Positions 24,596 through 35,614 are shown, counted from the stretch's first letter. The stretch: 64,000 nucleotides of DNA from Chloroflexus aggregans DSM 9485 (GCF_000021945.1 NC_011831.1:2803353-2867352); one strand, 5' to 3'. Notes: generated from the letters alone by a model not told the origin. Made by a program: numbers and translations.

Positions 24596-24859
24596 ATGAC
24601 AGATCATCAGGCTATCACTACCGCCGCCCATCAAACGCGACCAATTGTTGCGGAGGGAACCATCATGATTATTCTAGAGCGTGACGGCTCGTTAACGTAT
24701 CATCCGCCCAAAATAGGGCAACCGCGAACAGCACAAACGACACTGAAGGAGGCTACTGCCGCAGAGCTGCCGTCATCGTCGTTGATCGAGCGGATTATTA
24801 GTGTGGCATTCGATCTCTTGGGAGTACATCGGCTGGAGGTGCGCATTGATGAGTCGTAA
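24596..24859 (+). CDS. Small hypothetical protein upstream of rsgA (87 aa)
   Basis: Starts at ATG 24596 (MTDHQAITTA) with GAGGA about nine bases upstream, and overlaps rsgA by 11 bases, a typical translational-coupling arrangement. The product contains GTIMIILERDGSLTYHPPKIG, a beta-hairpin-like stretch, and an acidic C-terminus (LGVHRLEVRIDES). No family recognised. If the upstream attenuator works, this gene and rsgA are its targets. Confidence 0.6.
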   Translation: MTDHQAITTAAHQTRPIVAEGTIMIILERDGSLTYHPPKIGQPRTAQTTLKEATAAELPSSSLIERIISVAFDLLGVHRLEVRIDES

Positions 24860-25829
24860 AGCAGCCGCTATGGAGATCGGGCAAACCGTATCGGCGCCGG
24901 AGACCAAAACTGGCCGTCTGATCGGAACGGTATTGCGGGCGCAGAGTGGCTTTTTCTGGGTACTGACCGAGCAAGGTTTGCTCGAATGCCGCTTGCGTGG
25001 TCGCTTGAAAAAGGAGCGGCAGGCAACCGACCTGGTCGTGATCGGTGATCAGGTTGAAGTGGTTTTGGTCGGTTATGGGCAAGGTGCTATCGAGGCGGTT
25101 TTGCCGCGGCGCAGTCAGTTGGCTCGGCGGGCTGCCGGTTCACGCGGCGCGTACAAAGAGGACGTCATCGTTGCCAACGTCGATCAAGTGTTGTTGGTCT
25201 TTGCGTGCGCTAAACCGGAGTTTACCCCGCGTATGCTCGACCGCTATCTGGTCATCTGTGAACACAGCGAACTACCGGCAATTATTGTTGCGACCAAAAT
25301 CGATCTCGTCGGGCGTGAAGTCGCTGAGTCGCTGTTCAGACCGTATGAACAGATCGGCTACCCGGTCGTGTATACGAGCATTATCAGCGGCGAAGGGATT
25401 GCCGACCTGCGCGATCGGCTCATCGGCAAGATTAGCGTTGTCACCGGAAAGTCAGGCGTTGGCAAAAGCAGCTTGCTCAACGCGATCCAGCCCGGTCTCA
25501 ATTTGCGCACCGGTGAGGTGAGTGAGCGCCTCACCAAAGGGCGCCATACGACGACTGTCGCCGAACTCATTCCCCTTACCATGCCGGGGGGCGGCTATGT
25601 CGCCGATACGCCGGGCATTCGCGAGATCGGGTTATGGAAATTGCCGGCGCGCGATCTGGCATGGTGTTTTCGCGAATTTCGTCCCTTCCTCCGCGATTGC
25701 TACTTTGCCGGTTGTACCCATTTGCATGAACCTGACTGTGCGGTACGCGCTGCGGTCGAGCGGGGAGAAATCACGCCTGAGCGCTACGATAGTTATGTTC
25801 GGTTGATGAATAGTGATGAGGAAGGATAG
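24849..25829 (+). CDS. rsgA: Ribosome small-subunit-dependent GTPase RsgA
   Basis: The 326-aa protein has the three RsgA domains: an N-terminal OB fold (GTVLRAQSGFFWVLTEQG), a circularly permuted GTPase with motifs in the order G4 TKIDLV, G1 GKSGVGKSSLL, G3 DTPGI, and a C-terminal zinc motif CYFAGCTHLHEPDC. RsgA assists late maturation of the 30S subunit. Start at ATG 24849 is supported by GGAGG at 24835-24839; longer frames are less likely because they run into the preceding gene. Confidence 0.95.
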   Translation: MSRKAAAMEIGQTVSAPETKTGRLIGTVLRAQSGFFWVLTEQGLLECRLRGRLKKERQATDLVVIGDQVEVVLVGYGQGAIEAVLPRRSQLARRAAGSRGAYKEDVIVANVDQVLLVFACAKPEFTPRMLDRYLVICEHSELPAIIVATKIDLVGREVAESLFRPYEQIGYPVVYTSIISGEGIADLRDRLIGKISVVTGKSGVGKSSLLNAIQPGLNLRTGEVSERLTKGRHTTTVAELIPLTMPGGGYVADTPGIREIGLWKLPARDLAWCFREFRPFLRDCYFAGCTHLHEPDCAVRAAVERGEITPERYDSYVRLMNSDEEG

Positions 25830-25853
25830 TTCGATACCAGGGAAGGGTCGGCG

Positions 25854-26420
25854 ATGAACGCCCAACCACAAACGCGACCGGTCGTTGTAGCCGGTGAGCG
25901 GGTCTTTCTGAGCCATATCTTCGCCGATGATGCACCACTGCTGGCACAGTGGTTTGCCGATCTGGAATTCACTGCTCTGTTAGGCCAACAGGGGTACAGT
26001 TACACTCTCGAACAAGAACGGCAGTGGATTAATGCAAACGCCATAGCCAAAGACGATCGGCGTACTTTTGCGATAATACTGCGTGACGGTGAGCGGCTGA
26101 TCGGCACATGTAGTTTGTTTGGTATCAACCTACTCCACGGTGTTGCCGAACTGGGTATCGCTATCGGCGATAAAACGGTGTGGGGGCAAGGTTATGGACG
26201 GGAAGCGGTACGCTTGTTAGTTGATTACGGGTTTCGCTATCTCAATCTCTATAACATTTCATTGTGGCTGCATGAGTTCAACGAGCGGGCGTACCGGGCC
26301 TATGTGCGGGCCGGCTTTCGGGAAGTAGGCCGATTACATGGAGCTACTATGCTGGACGGGCGTCGTTACGATCGTATTCTGATGGAAATAACACGCGATG
26401 ATCGCATACGTGTTGGATAA
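25854..26420 (+). CDS. GNAT-family N-acetyltransferase (RimJ/RimL type)
   Basis: The 188-residue protein has the GNAT core: ERVFLSHIFADDAPLLAQWF at the N-terminus, FAIILRDGERLIGTCSLFGI, the acetyl-CoA loop AIGDKTVWGQGYGREAVRLL and the NERAYRAYVRAGFREVGRL motif. RimJ/RimL-like enzymes acetylate protein N-termini or small amines; the target is unknown. It begins 24 bases after rsgA and is probably co-transcribed. A longer non-coding stretch follows it. Confidence 0.88.
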   Translation: MNAQPQTRPVVVAGERVFLSHIFADDAPLLAQWFADLEFTALLGQQGYSYTLEQERQWINANAIAKDDRRTFAIILRDGERLIGTCSLFGINLLHGVAELGIAIGDKTVWGQGYGREAVRLLVDYGFRYLNLYNISLWLHEFNERAYRAYVRAGFREVGRLHGATMLDGRRYDRILMEITRDDRIRVG

Positions 26421-27080
26421 ACACAGCGGTATGACATATCCTGTTGAACTACTTGTTTCACGGCCTCAATCAGTTCTTGGTGGTCTTTGCGGTTTGATCG
26501 CAAATGTTGCGCCCATCTACGACCGGGATGGAGTGGGTTCCATAGGGAACGCTGTTGATTGTACCGTATCTCCTCACCGTTCAAAAATGTATGAACAACG
26601 GATACGGTACGACGATGCGCTTCAACCGCCGACGTTTGTGTTGCCGCTGCTACACGAGCCAGATCAACATAAGCGTTACACTTTGTTTTTGCCGCGAGGG
26701 CAGTACAGGGGTTAATGCCAAACTCGATACCATTGAAGCTGTGCCGTAATCCTTCAACGAGGGTTGTTCCAACACCGGCAAATATCAAGTATCGTTGCGT
26801 GGTAGTTGCTATTAGTTGAGATATGGTATTGTAACCTGTCGGTCACGAAGCCGGTAGAGCATCCGGCGATCCAGGGTACCCAACGGAGGATCGCATTATC
26901 TTTGTTCTGGGCAAAAGTTGAGACGTGGAACAGGGACGTGCGTGGTGTGGGGTGGAAGGTAGATCGAACGAAAGTTGGGTCACCACGGTGGTATTTTCTC
27001 ACCAGAGTGGGAGTAGGACAGCTTGCATTCATTCCTATCACGCTCTGGAATTGATTGAGTTACGATTTTTCCTCGCCACT
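26421..27080. other. 660-base region without a supported gene
   Basis: Open frames of 60-140 codons exist on both strands but have no ribosome site or recognisable domain. The minus frame at 26366-26788 overlaps the acetyltransferase end. It may be decayed coding DNA; no inverted repeats or transposase motifs were seen. Confidence 0.5.
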
Positions 27081-28340
27081 TCACCCAAGCTCGCCATATA
27101 GCGGGCGGATTCGTTGGTAAACGGCATCCCACGTCAGTTCACGCCAAACACGTGCTCGTCCGGCAGCGCCCATTGCTCGTGCCAATGCTCGATCACGCAG
27201 GAGACGGTCGATGGCCTCAGCAATCGCCGGTACATTCCCAAATGGCACCAACCAGCCATCAACCCCGTGCCGGATTACTGCCGGTACACCACCGGCCCGC
27301 GCTCCGATCACCGGCACACCGTTGCACCACGCTTCGAGATAGGTGATACCAAAGCTGTCGGTGCGCGATGGCTGTACATACACGTCGGCAGCGGCGAGTG
27401 CGTCGCGGCGGGTATCGTCATCAACGTAGCCAAGAATCCGCACGCGCGTTCGTTCGGACGGTGTCAGGGCCGCTACTGCTTCGGCAAAACCACCAAACGC
27501 CGGTCCACATTGCACCCATACTGCGTCACTTCCTTGTGCCCATAACCGTCGCATCGCCGCTAACGTATGGATCGCGCCTTTGTCGAACGCAGCCACACCC
27601 AAACTCAGCACCATCGGCCCACTAATCTGCTGGGTGGCCCGAAAACGCCGTCCGTCGCCACCGGTAACTTCGACGGGCGTTACCCCTGCACCGACGGTGA
27701 CGATCTGAGCAGCGGGAACACCACGCCGCATCAGGTACGCTCGTTCAATCTCGGTCATGGTCGCTACATACGTTGCCCGTCGGAGTAGATCGATCTGGTG
27801 TGGCATCGCGTAGTAGCGAACAGTTTGCTCACTCCCCGGTTCACCGACATGCACGAATGGTGTGCAGATGTGGCGTAGGCCGCGCTGTTGGGTCCAGCGT
27901 GCCACCGGAATCAGGGCAAAGTCGAGGGTGATGTTGGTGGTGTGGACAACGGCGACATCGGACAGTGCCGGATCGGCGAGGGTCGTGATGAGATCGGGGA
28001 TCTGCGGTGTGAGCATGGCGAACCGGCGCAAGATTGGCACGCTTGGTCGGCCCAAGCGGCCCACTTCGACCATCAGCCGACGGATGATCGGGTAGAGAAG
28101 CGCCGGACCGGGTAGTCGTCGGATCGCTAGCCGTCTGATCTGCACCCCATCGTGTTCACCGAATGGCTCGGCGATCCGTCGTTTGCCGGGCATCCAAAGG
28201 TGTTCAAGGTCAAAGGCATCGGTCGTCAGTACCGTTACCCGATGACCTTCGGCGACGAGGCGGGCGCCGATCTCTTGAAAGTAGCGGGCTGCCCCACTAG
28301 GAGCAGGCCAGTAGAGTTGGACAACGTGCAGGATATGCAT
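27081..28340 (-). CDS. GT4-family glycosyltransferase
   Basis: About 419 residues from ATG 28338-28340 (MHILHVVQLYWPAPSGAARY); the five codons before it start with TTG. GT-B fold: an N-terminal acceptor domain with GAARYFQEIGARLVAEGHRVTVL, and a C-terminal nucleotide-sugar domain with GPMVLSLGVAAFDKGAIHTL, VQPSRTDSFGITYLEAWCNGVPVIG (the EX7E region) and GVPAVIRHGVDGWLVP. It transfers a sugar to a glycan or lipid; donor and acceptor are unknown. It follows the YyaL-type gene on the same strand after about 100 bases. Confidence 0.9.
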   Translation of the reverse strand: MHILHVVQLYWPAPSGAARYFQEIGARLVAEGHRVTVLTTDAFDLEHLWMPGKRRIAEPFGEHDGVQIRRLAIRRLPGPALLYPIIRRLMVEVGRLGRPSVPILRRFAMLTPQIPDLITTLADPALSDVAVVHTTNITLDFALIPVARWTQQRGLRHICTPFVHVGEPGSEQTVRYYAMPHQIDLLRRATYVATMTEIERAYLMRRGVPAAQIVTVGAGVTPVEVTGGDGRRFRATQQISGPMVLSLGVAAFDKGAIHTLAAMRRLWAQGSDAVWVQCGPAFGGFAEAVAALTPSERTRVRILGYVDDDTRRDALAAADVYVQPSRTDSFGITYLEAWCNGVPVIGARAGGVPAVIRHGVDGWLVPFGNVPAIAEAIDRLLRDRALARAMGAAGRARVWRELTWDAVYQRIRPLYGELG

Positions 28341-28444
28341 ATCGCCGGTGTACAACAGAGACGCAACTATACCTGCAAATCATACCAAGGTTTCGCCGAT
28401 CCGTGGTGTTCGTTGGCAACATTGCGTCTCTGCATCCTGTCACG

Positions 28445-30526
28445 TCACCCTAACTGTTCCAGCAACGCTTCGGGTGTCGTGACCGGCAACCGGCAAGCAA
28501 ACCGTTCACAGAGATAGGCTGTTGGTTGACCATCGATCAACGTGCGTCCGGCGAGTAATGCCACCTGTTCAGCGATCGGATCGCCGGGTTCGGCGTGGGC
28601 GATCACCAGTCGGGGCCGATAGGCAGAGCGGGCCACCGCCAATAGGGCTTGAGTCGCCGGATGGCCGGAGGGGCCGATAATGGCCAATTCGCGAATCGGC
28701 CCGATCATCAGATCGGCCGCGCACAACATGCGACCGAAGCCAAGCGGAAAACGGATCAACATCGGTGCTACTTGTTGCAACACCTGCTCGGCCCGCGTAG
28801 CGAACAGATCATTGCCGGTCAGTGCATACAATCGCAACAATGCCATCGTTGCTGCCGACGTACCCGACGGTGTGGCATTATCGCTGAGATCGCGCGGACG
28901 AGTCACCAATGCCGGCTGATCGCGCCCGGTATCAAAAAACATCCACGACTGTGCATCCCAGAATAGATCAAGCATCGCCTCGGCCAACTCGATGGCTGTT
29001 GCCAAATAGTACGTCTCACCACCAGCAGCGTGCAATTCGAGCAGTGCATCGCAGAGTAGCGCATAATCATCGAGAAAACCGGCCGGGCCGGGCCGACCAT
29101 CCTTCCAACTGCGCAACAACCGACCATCGGCGCGACGCAGGTTTGCCAGCAGAAAATCGGCGCACTGGCGGGCAGCGGACAAATATTCTGGCACCCGCGC
29201 GCTCGCCGTCGCCAATGCCCTGATCGCCAATGCATTCCATGCGGTAATAATCTTTTCATCACGGAAGGGGCGTGGACGCTGCTCACGGAATGTACGCAGG
29301 ATCGGTCGCGCACGTTCAACTGTCTCGGTAACGCGCTCAACCGGCACTCCGAGCCTTGCCGCGACTGCCGACGCCGAACGTGGCACATACAAAATCGACT
29401 TACCCTCAAAGTTGCCCTGCCGCGTTACCCCATAGTACGCACCGACGATTGTTGCATCGTCGCCTAGCGCCAACCGCAATTCGTCCGGTGTCCAGACATA
29501 AAACGCACCCTCTTCGGCGTGGGCGGCGCCGGGTACCGGTAAGCTATCGGCATCTTCGCTGCTAAAAAAAGCACCTTCGGGATGGCGTAGATCGCGCAGC
29601 AGATAGGCAAACGTCTCGTCGGCGATCTGGGCAAGGAACGGATCACCGGTGACGAGGGCGGCCAGATGATACACTTCGGCCAACAGCGCGTTATCGTAGA
29701 GCATCTTCTCGAAGTGGGGTACTAACCAGCGCGTATCAACACTATAGCGGTGGAAGCCGCCCCCAACCTGATCGTACATCCCACCGTGAGCCATCTGTTC
29801 GAGTGTTTGGTGGAGCATCGGCAAAGCCTGCACGTGACCTCGCAGGTGGGTTCGTAAGAGAAATTCAAGCACGAGCGGCTGCGGAAACTTCGGCGCATCA
29901 CCAAACCCGCCGTACTGAGGGTCAAATTCACGCTCAAGCTTGGCCGCAGCCTCCAGCAGCAGTGCCTCGTCAACGGTTGCCGTTTCGGGCAGTGGCTGAG
30001 CCAACAGTTTGATATGATTGAGTAACTCTTGGGCTGAAGCGGTCAGATCGTCGCGTCGAGTACGATAGGCTTCGGCGATCGAGAGTAACACCTGGCGCCA
30101 ACTCGGCATCCGATACCGGTTCGCCTTCGCATCAGGTGGAAAATAAGTACCGGCGAAGAATGGTGTCCCGTCGGGAAGACAAAAGACGTTGAGCGGCCAC
30201 CCGCCCCGCCCGGTGAGCGCCTGGGCCGCTGCCATGTAGATGCTGTCGAGGTCGGGCCGCTCTTCGCGGTCAACTTTGATATTGATGAAATATTCGTTTT
30301 GGATAGCTGCAATCTCAGGATCGGCAAAACTCTCGTGAGCCATCACGTGGCACCAATGGCAGGCTGCGTAGCCAATACTCACCAACAGTGGCTTATCTTC
30401 ACGTCGCGCACGTTCGAGTGCTTCTTCCCCCCACGGATACCAATCGACCGGATTATCGGCGTGCTGTTGTAAATATGGGCTGGCTTCGCTGGCGAGCCGG
30501 TTGAGTGGGCGGGCACCGGTGCTCAT
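28445..30526 (-). CDS. YyaL/SSP411-type thioredoxin-domain protein (DUF255)
   Basis: Start at ATG 30524-30526 ([12 protein letters not shown]) because AGGAGG lies just upstream (complement of about 30530-30537); the frame extends further without support. The 693-aa product has the N-terminal DUF255 thioredoxin-like domain with [21 protein letters not shown] and the CxxC of [15 protein letters not shown], and a C-terminal (alpha/alpha)6-barrel resembling glycosidase or epimerase folds ([30 protein letters not shown]). The family is widespread but of unknown biochemical role; redox or sugar-related functions have been proposed. Confidence 0.92.
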   Translation of the reverse strand: MSTGARPLNRLASEASPYLQQHADNPVDWYPWGEEALERARREDKPLLVSIGYAACHWCHVMAHESFADPEIAAIQNEYFINIKVDREERPDLDSIYMAAAQALTGRGGWPLNVFCLPDGTPFFAGTYFPPDAKANRYRMPSWRQVLLSIAEAYRTRRDDLTASAQELLNHIKLLAQPLPETATVDEALLLEAAAKLEREFDPQYGGFGDAPKFPQPLVLEFLLRTHLRGHVQALPMLHQTLEQMAHGGMYDQVGGGFHRYSVDTRWLVPHFEKMLYDNALLAEVYHLAALVTGDPFLAQIADETFAYLLRDLRHPEGAFFSSEDADSLPVPGAAHAEEGAFYVWTPDELRLALGDDATIVGAYYGVTRQGNFEGKSILYVPRSASAVAARLGVPVERVTETVERARPILRTFREQRPRPFRDEKIITAWNALAIRALATASARVPEYLSAARQCADFLLANLRRADGRLLRSWKDGRPGPAGFLDDYALLCDALLELHAAGGETYYLATAIELAEAMLDLFWDAQSWMFFDTGRDQPALVTRPRDLSDNATPSGTSAATMALLRLYALTGNDLFATRAEQVLQQVAPMLIRFPLGFGRMLCAADLMIGPIRELAIIGPSGHPATQALLAVARSAYRPRLVIAHAEPGDPIAEQVALLAGRTLIDGQPTAYLCERFACRLPVTTPEALLEQLG

Positions 30527-30601
30527 GCTCCCTCCTTTCGATAGTAGGTACTGTTTGAATTGTAGCATAGCTGCTGCTATAGAACATGTTTTCAACAGTA
30601 T

Positions 30602-30630
30602 TCGACAAAACCACTCGGATAGGGTATAAT
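30602..30630 (+). promoter_or_regulatory. gyrA promoter
   Basis: TCGACA (30602-30607), 17-bp spacer, TATAAT (30625-30630): five of six and six of six matches, 56 bases before the gyrA ATG. Confidence 0.8.
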
Positions 30631-30685
30631 ACCAGATGGCAAACATCGCATTATGATGCGCTAAAACCCGATAATGGAGTAACCA

Positions 30686-33160
30686 ATGGAAATCGGTATC
30701 GTCCGTCCCGTCAGCATCACCAACGAGATGCGGACGGCTTATCTGAGCTACGCGATGAGCGTGATCGTCTCACGTGCCCTCCCCGATGCACGTGACGGGC
30801 TCAAACCGGTGCAGCGACGCATTCTCTACGGTATGTGGGACATGGGTTTTCGCAGCAACCAGCCCTACAAAAAGAGTGCCCGCATCGTAGGCGATGTGCT
30901 GGGTAAGATGCACCCGCACGGCGACAGCGCCGTCTACGATGCGCTGGCCCGCATGGCGCAGCCGTGGAGCATGCGCTACCCGCTCATTGATGGGCAAGGT
31001 AACTTTGGTTCAATTGACGGCGATCCACCGGCAGCAATGCGGTATACCGAAGCGCGTCTCGCCCCAATTGCTGAAGAATTGCTGAGTGAAATTGATAAAG
31101 ATACGGTCGACTTTCGGGATAATTTCGACGGCAGTTATCGCGAGCCGGTGGTATTGCCTGCCATTCTACCCAATCTGCTGCTCAACGGTGCGTCCGGTAT
31201 CGCCGTTGGCATGGCAACCAATATTCCGCCCCACAACCTCGGCGAGTTGTGTGATGCCATTAGCTATCTGATCGATCATCCAGAGGCTACCGTCGAAGAG
31301 CTGATGGAAATTATTCCCGGCCCCGATTTTCCCACCGCCGGGCTGATTTTGGGCACGGAGGGTATTTTGGCTGCTTACAGCACCGGGCGCGGCCAGATCA
31401 CTCTACGAGCCAAGACCCACATCGAGGAAGCCGGGCGGGGTGCGTATATGATCGTCGTCACCGAGCTGCCCTATCAGGTCAACAAGGCCCGCCTGCAAGA
31501 GCGCATCGCCGAGCTGGTCAAAGATCGCAAGATCGAAGGCATCCGCGATGTGCGCGACGAGAGTGATCGTAACGGGATGCGGCTAGTGATCCTGCTTAAG
31601 CAAGACGCCCAACCCAAGAAGGTGCTCAACGCGCTCTACAAGCATACCCAGATGCAGACCACCTTTGGCATCAATATGCTGGCGCTGGTCGAGCATGGCC
31701 GCCAGCCGCGCGTTTTGACCCTCAAGCGGTTGTTGCAAGAGTACATCAACCATCGCCAAGAAGTTATTCGTCGCCGCACCGAGTTCGATTTGGCCCGCGC
31801 CCGCGAACGTGCCCATATCCTTGAAGGTCTAAAGATCGCGCTCGATAATCTCGATGCGGTGATCCAGACCATCCGCGATTCGCGCACTGCCGAGAGCGCA
31901 CGCAATAACTTGATGCGCAATTTTTCGCTCACCGAACGGCAAGCGCAGGCAATTCTCGAACTCCAACTGCGCCGATTGGCTGCTCTCGAACGGCAGAAGA
32001 TCGAGGAAGAATATCGCGAGGTTATTAAGCTGATCGCCGAACTCGAAGATATTCTGGCTAATCCGCGCAAGGTGCTGCATCTGATCAAAGAAGACTTGAG
32101 CCGTCTGAAGGAAAAGTACGGCGACCCGCGCCGCACCCGCATTATTCCCGATGTCACCGGCGAGGTCAGCGACGAGGATCTGATCCCTGATGTGCGGGTG
32201 ATGATTACCCTCACCGACCGCGGCTACATCAAGCGCCAATTGCCCGACGCCTACCGTACTCAGCGCCGCGGCGGGCGTGGCATTAAGGGCATGCTCACTC
32301 GCGAGCAGGATATTGTCCGCCACTTGCTGACCTGCAATTCGCTCGATAATCTGCTCTTCTTCACCGACCGCGGCAAGGTCTACCAGATCAAAGCCCATGA
32401 AGTGCCCGACAGCTCGCGCACCGCCAAAGGCTTGCCGTTGGTTAACCTTGTGTCGCTTGAACCCGGTGAACAAGTGACCTCGATGCTGGCCGTGCGCGAA
32501 TTCGACGCCGAGTATCTGGTGATGGCGACGGTGCGCGGTAAGATCAAGCGCACCCAACTGCGCGAGTATAGCCAGGTGCGCTCGAACGGCTTGATTGCTA
32601 TCGGGTTGGAAGAGGGTGATGTGCTCGGTTGGGTGCGGGTCAGCCACGGCCACGAAGACATCTTGCTCACTACCGCGCGCGGGCAGACGCTGCGCTTTGA
32701 GCAGAGCGAGGTGCGCCCGATGGGCCGCCCGGCCACCGGCGTGATCGGGATCAATCTTGCCGAGGGCGACCGGGTGGTGAGTATGGATTTAGCCGAAGAA
32801 GGGGCCGATCTGCTCGTCGTCACCGCCCGCGGCATCGGCAAGCGCACCGCGCTCAGTGAGTACCCGCTGAAAGGTCGGGCAACCGGCGGTGTGATCACGA
32901 TCAAGCTGCGCAACGAAACCGATGAAGTCGCTGCCGCCGCGGTTGTGCGTGAGCATTCGCTGCTCACCTTCATCACCACCGGCGGGATGGTGATGCGTAC
33001 CAGCGCCAGCGAGATTTCGCGGTTGGGTCGGGCGACTCAAGGCGTGACGGTGGTGAACGTCGCTTCCGGTGATCGCGTCGCTGCCCTCTCAGTCGAAGAT
33101 CCCGACGAGAACGGCAATGGCAACGGCGCCGCGCCAACGCTCATTGATCCGATGGGGTGA
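30686..33160 (+). CDS. gyrA: DNA gyrase subunit A
   Basis: The 824-aa protein is the DNA-cleaving subunit of gyrase. Visible: N-terminal [20 protein letters not shown], the quinolone-region helix [17 protein letters not shown] with Ser81 and Asp85 (positions equivalent to E. coli 83 and 87, both wild-type residues), catalytic Tyr120 in [10 protein letters not shown], the coiled coil around 370-480, and a C-terminal beta-pinwheel with the GyrA box QRRGGRG at about 530, which marks gyrase rather than topoisomerase IV ParC. Transcribed from a near-consensus promoter, divergent from the YyaL gene. gyrB is not in the window. Confidence 0.96.
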   Translation: MEIGIVRPVSITNEMRTAYLSYAMSVIVSRALPDARDGLKPVQRRILYGMWDMGFRSNQPYKKSARIVGDVLGKMHPHGDSAVYDALARMAQPWSMRYPLIDGQGNFGSIDGDPPAAMRYTEARLAPIAEELLSEIDKDTVDFRDNFDGSYREPVVLPAILPNLLLNGASGIAVGMATNIPPHNLGELCDAISYLIDHPEATVEELMEIIPGPDFPTAGLILGTEGILAAYSTGRGQITLRAKTHIEEAGRGAYMIVVTELPYQVNKARLQERIAELVKDRKIEGIRDVRDESDRNGMRLVILLKQDAQPKKVLNALYKHTQMQTTFGINMLALVEHGRQPRVLTLKRLLQEYINHRQEVIRRRTEFDLARARERAHILEGLKIALDNLDAVIQTIRDSRTAESARNNLMRNFSLTERQAQAILELQLRRLAALERQKIEEEYREVIKLIAELEDILANPRKVLHLIKEDLSRLKEKYGDPRRTRIIPDVTGEVSDEDLIPDVRVMITLTDRGYIKRQLPDAYRTQRRGGRGIKGMLTREQDIVRHLLTCNSLDNLLFFTDRGKVYQIKAHEVPDSSRTAKGLPLVNLVSLEPGEQVTSMLAVREFDAEYLVMATVRGKIKRTQLREYSQVRSNGLIAIGLEEGDVLGWVRVSHGHEDILLTTARGQTLRFEQSEVRPMGRPATGVIGINLAEGDRVVSMDLAEEGADLLVVTARGIGKRTALSEYPLKGRATGGVITIKLRNETDEVAAAAVVREHSLLTFITTGGMVMRTSASEISRLGRATQGVTVVNVASGDRVAALSVEDPDENGNGNGAAPTLIDPMG

Positions 33161-33204
33161 TGAACCGATTGGTTGCCGGAGAAGATTCGTCTGAACACGG
33201 TGGC

Positions 33205-33230
33205 AGGGCGAGTTGCGACCCGCCCTTTGC
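33205..33230 (+). terminator. gyrA terminator hairpin
   Basis: AGGGCG (33205-33210), ten-base loop, CGCCCT (33221-33226), followed by a few T residues, 45 bases after the gyrA stop. Confidence 0.5.
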
Positions 33231-33269
33231 TCGTTCTAAGGCACTCGTCACTGCGGCAACATTGGTTGT

Positions 33270-33298
33270 TTGACACGTCGGAAAACGCATAGTAGGAT
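33270..33298 (+). promoter_or_regulatory. Promoter upstream of the R-M locus
   Basis: TTGACA (33270-33275), 17-bp spacer, TAGGAT (33293-33298). It is about 190 bases upstream of the first R-M fragment and may drive the whole locus. Confidence 0.5.
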
Positions 33299-33489
33299 AA
33301 AGCATACCCGTTTGTGAAGCGGACTACCGTTCTATCACCGACCACACACGATGACAGACCTTATCCGGTGCCCAAAAGGGTAGGATGTCACTGTAATCAC
33401 AGGGGACACAGACCGGTGCTCCTGAATCGTTATGCGCTCCGAGGTTTGTTTGACAGGAACGTTAGTCGAGTCGCCAGTCGAGGTGCATC

Positions 33490-33945
33490 ATGCCGAATTC
33501 ACTCACATCCTATCTTCAGCAGATCACCGCCTTGACGCAACGCGGCGATGCTCGCGAGGAGAGCTACTACCCGGCGCTCAAGACGTTGCTCGAAGAGATT
33601 GGCACGGCTCAGGGGCGGACCATCCAGGTCACCGTCCTCCCCAAGCCGACCGAAGCCGGCAACCCCGATTTCCGCGTCTGGGACGGCTCGTATCAGGTTA
33701 TCGGCTATATCGAAGCCAAAGCGCCGGGGGCAAAACTCGATCAGGTTGAGACTTCCGAACAGCTCCAGCGCTATCTGCATACCTTCCCCAACCTGATTCT
33801 GACCGATTTCTACGAGTTTCGCCTGTATCGGCACGGGGAGTTGCTGGAGAGCGCTCTGCTGGCCTGCGACCTTGACGACGCTCGCCTTGGCCGCGCCATC
33901 CGTGACCGGCTGCGACGGGCAGCAGCAAGGGTGGTGGAGGTTTGA
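33490..33945 (+). pseudogene. N-terminal nuclease domain of a type IIG/ISP-like R-M enzyme, truncated
   Basis: The 151-residue frame (ribosome site GAGGTG just upstream) corresponds to the N-terminal PD-(D/E)XK domain of large single-chain R-M enzymes: REESYYPALKTLL-like start (REESYYPALKTLLEEI), NPDFRVWDG with the acidic residue, and GYIEAKAPG with E-x-K. Such proteins normally continue for about 800 more residues with helicase-like or adenine-methyltransferase and target-recognition parts. Here the frame stops at 33945; the matching C-terminal part is found at 35674-36606, behind two inserted genes. It could still be expressed as a lone nuclease domain, but is more likely a remnant. Confidence 0.7.
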
Positions 33946-34013
33946 CGAGGGTCGAGCAATAAGCTAAAATCTGAAAAGATGTTCTACCTTTGCAAAAAGA
34001 TGTCTTGACCACT

Positions 34014-34844
34014 ATGGATGCACCAAACGCTGTGCAACTTTTCCTTGGCGATTGCCGAGATGTCTTAAAAACGTTGCCATCCGATTCGGTTGACCTTATT
34101 TTCACCTCGCCGCCGTATGCCGATCGGCGGAAACACACGTATGGCGGTATTGCTCCTGAAGCATATGTGGAGTGGTTTCTGCCAATTGGTCAAGAATTGT
34201 TGCGTGTTCTCAAACCAGACGGTACATTCATTCTCAATATCAAAGAGAAAGCTGAACATGGTGAACGCCACACCTATGTGATTGAGCTTATTTTAGCGTT
34301 ACGCCAACAAGGCTGGTTATGGACGGAAGAATTTATTTGGCATAAGAAAAATTGCTATCCCGGTAAGTGGCCGAATCGCTTTCGTGATGCGTGGGAACGC
34401 TTGATTCAGTTTAACAAAACCAAGCACTTCAAGATGTTTCAAGAAGCGGTTATGGTGCCGATGGGCGACTGGGCTGATAAACGGCTCAAACACCTGAGCC
34501 AAACCGATCTCATCAGAGACAACTCACGGGTTGGCAGCGGTTTTGGGAAACGAGTGGCAAATTGGGTGAGTCGCGATAACGTGTATCCGACGAATGTCCT
34601 GCATCTCGCCACGGAAACCAAAAATCGTCGCCATAGCGCCGTTTTCCCTGAGGCGTTGCCTGAGTGGTTTATTAAACTGTTTACCCAAGAAGGCGATACG
34701 GTACTCGATCCATTTATGGGATCGGGAACAGCTATCAAAGTGGCTCGCCGGATGAACCGGCGTGGAATCGGGATTGAGATTCTGCCGGAGTATTTTGCGC
34801 TGGCCGAAGAAGAAATTGCCAAAGAGGCGCCGAGATTATTATGA
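34014..34844 (+). CDS. Type II DNA methyltransferase, probably N4-cytosine/N6-adenine (beta class)
   Basis: The 276-aa protein (ATG 34014; a TTG eight codons upstream is an alternative) has the amino-methyltransferase motifs in the beta order: catalytic motif IV FTSPPYADRR near the N-terminus and SAM-binding motif I DPFMGSGTAIKVARR near the C-terminus. SPPY is usual in N4-cytosine enzymes, though not exclusive. It methylates the recognition site of the adjacent endonuclease to protect host DNA. Its stop overlaps the endonuclease start (ATGA). The pair is more AT-rich than the sequences on both sides, in keeping with recent acquisition. Confidence 0.88.
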   Translation: MDAPNAVQLFLGDCRDVLKTLPSDSVDLIFTSPPYADRRKHTYGGIAPEAYVEWFLPIGQELLRVLKPDGTFILNIKEKAEHGERHTYVIELILALRQQGWLWTEEFIWHKKNCYPGKWPNRFRDAWERLIQFNKTKHFKMFQEAVMVPMGDWADKRLKHLSQTDLIRDNSRVGSGFGKRVANWVSRDNVYPTNVLHLATETKNRRHSAVFPEALPEWFIKLFTQEGDTVLDPFMGSGTAIKVARRMNRRGIGIEILPEYFALAEEEIAKEAPRLL

Positions 34845-35614
34845 GCAGTCATGATCTTGTTGACGAGGCTCGGCAGTACGTCCAAGCGCATATTGGCGCA
34901 TTTCATGAAAAGCGGCTCAATAGTTTACGTAATCTCGAGCTCAAGCAGATTCTCAAGCGTAAAAACCCTTACCTCTTCCGCGCTAAGAATATTCTCGTTG
35001 CTTCCGATCTCATTCGTCTCTTGCTGGAAGCACACGTATCTTTGCAAGAAGAGACTCTATTTGGTGAATTTCTAGAAGGTCTGGCAATACACGTATGCAA
35101 TCAAACATTCGCCGGCAAAAAATCTGCTTTTCCCAGCATTGATCTTGAATTCAGCAAGGAAAGCGTTTATTACATCGTTTCGATCAAGTCAGGTCCCAAT
35201 TGGGGCAATGCCGATCAAATTCGTAAGATGCGTGAAAACTTTCGTGAGGCAGCCGATAAAATCCGGCAACAACAATCCGGTATCGAGGTAGTTGCTATTA
35301 ATGGCTGTTGCTATGGTCAAGATGCCAATCCAGATAAGGGCGACTATTGGAAACTCTGTGGTCAAGCCTTCTGGTCGTTTATCTCAAACGGTGAAGAGGA
35401 ACTGTACAAGCACATTATCGAGCCGCTCGGCTTTGAAGCGCGTGAACGCAATGAAGCATTTCAGCAAGCGTATGCTGAGATTATTAATGCATTCACTGCG
35501 GATTTTATTTCTGATTTCTGTGATGGACGAGGTGCAATTAATTGGGATAAGTTGATAGAGTTCAACTCATCGCAATTGACAATACGCGAACGGAAGAAAA
35601 AATATCACGTATAA
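34841..35614 (+). CDS. Type II restriction endonuclease (PmeII-like family)
   Basis: The 257-aa product follows the methyltransferase with a four-base overlap. The central part has a PD-(D/E)XK-like core: SIDLEFSKESVYYIVSIKSG followed by PNWGNADQIRKM, which matches my recollection of the conserved GPxWGN region of PmeII-type endonucleases. The N-terminus is helical (LVDEARQYVQAHI). It should cut unmethylated DNA at the site protected by the partner; specificity cannot be read from sequence. The assignment is strong from pairing and moderately strong from motif. Confidence 0.78.
   Translation: MSSHDLVDEARQYVQAHIGAFHEKRLNSLRNLELKQILKRKNPYLFRAKNILVASDLIRLLLEAHVSLQEETLFGEFLEGLAIHVCNQTFAGKKSAFPSIDLEFSKESVYYIVSIKSGPNWGNADQIRKMRENFREAADKIRQQQSGIEVVAINGCCYGQDANPDKGDYWKLCGQAFWSFISNGEEELYKHIIEPLGFEARERNEAFQQAYAEIINAFTADFISDFCDGRGAINWDKLIEFNSSQLTIRERKKKYHV

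Noticed and set aside
26366-27041. Two minus-strand open frames after the GNAT gene
   Set aside because: No recognisable domain, no ribosome site, and one overlaps the GNAT gene; possibly decayed DNA but not supportable as genes.
31829-32979. Large minus-strand frames inside gyrA
   Set aside because: Antisense shadows of a conserved gene without start signals.
30686-33160. ParC (topoisomerase IV) rather than GyrA
   Set aside because: The QRRGGRG GyrA box in the C-terminal domain marks gyrase.
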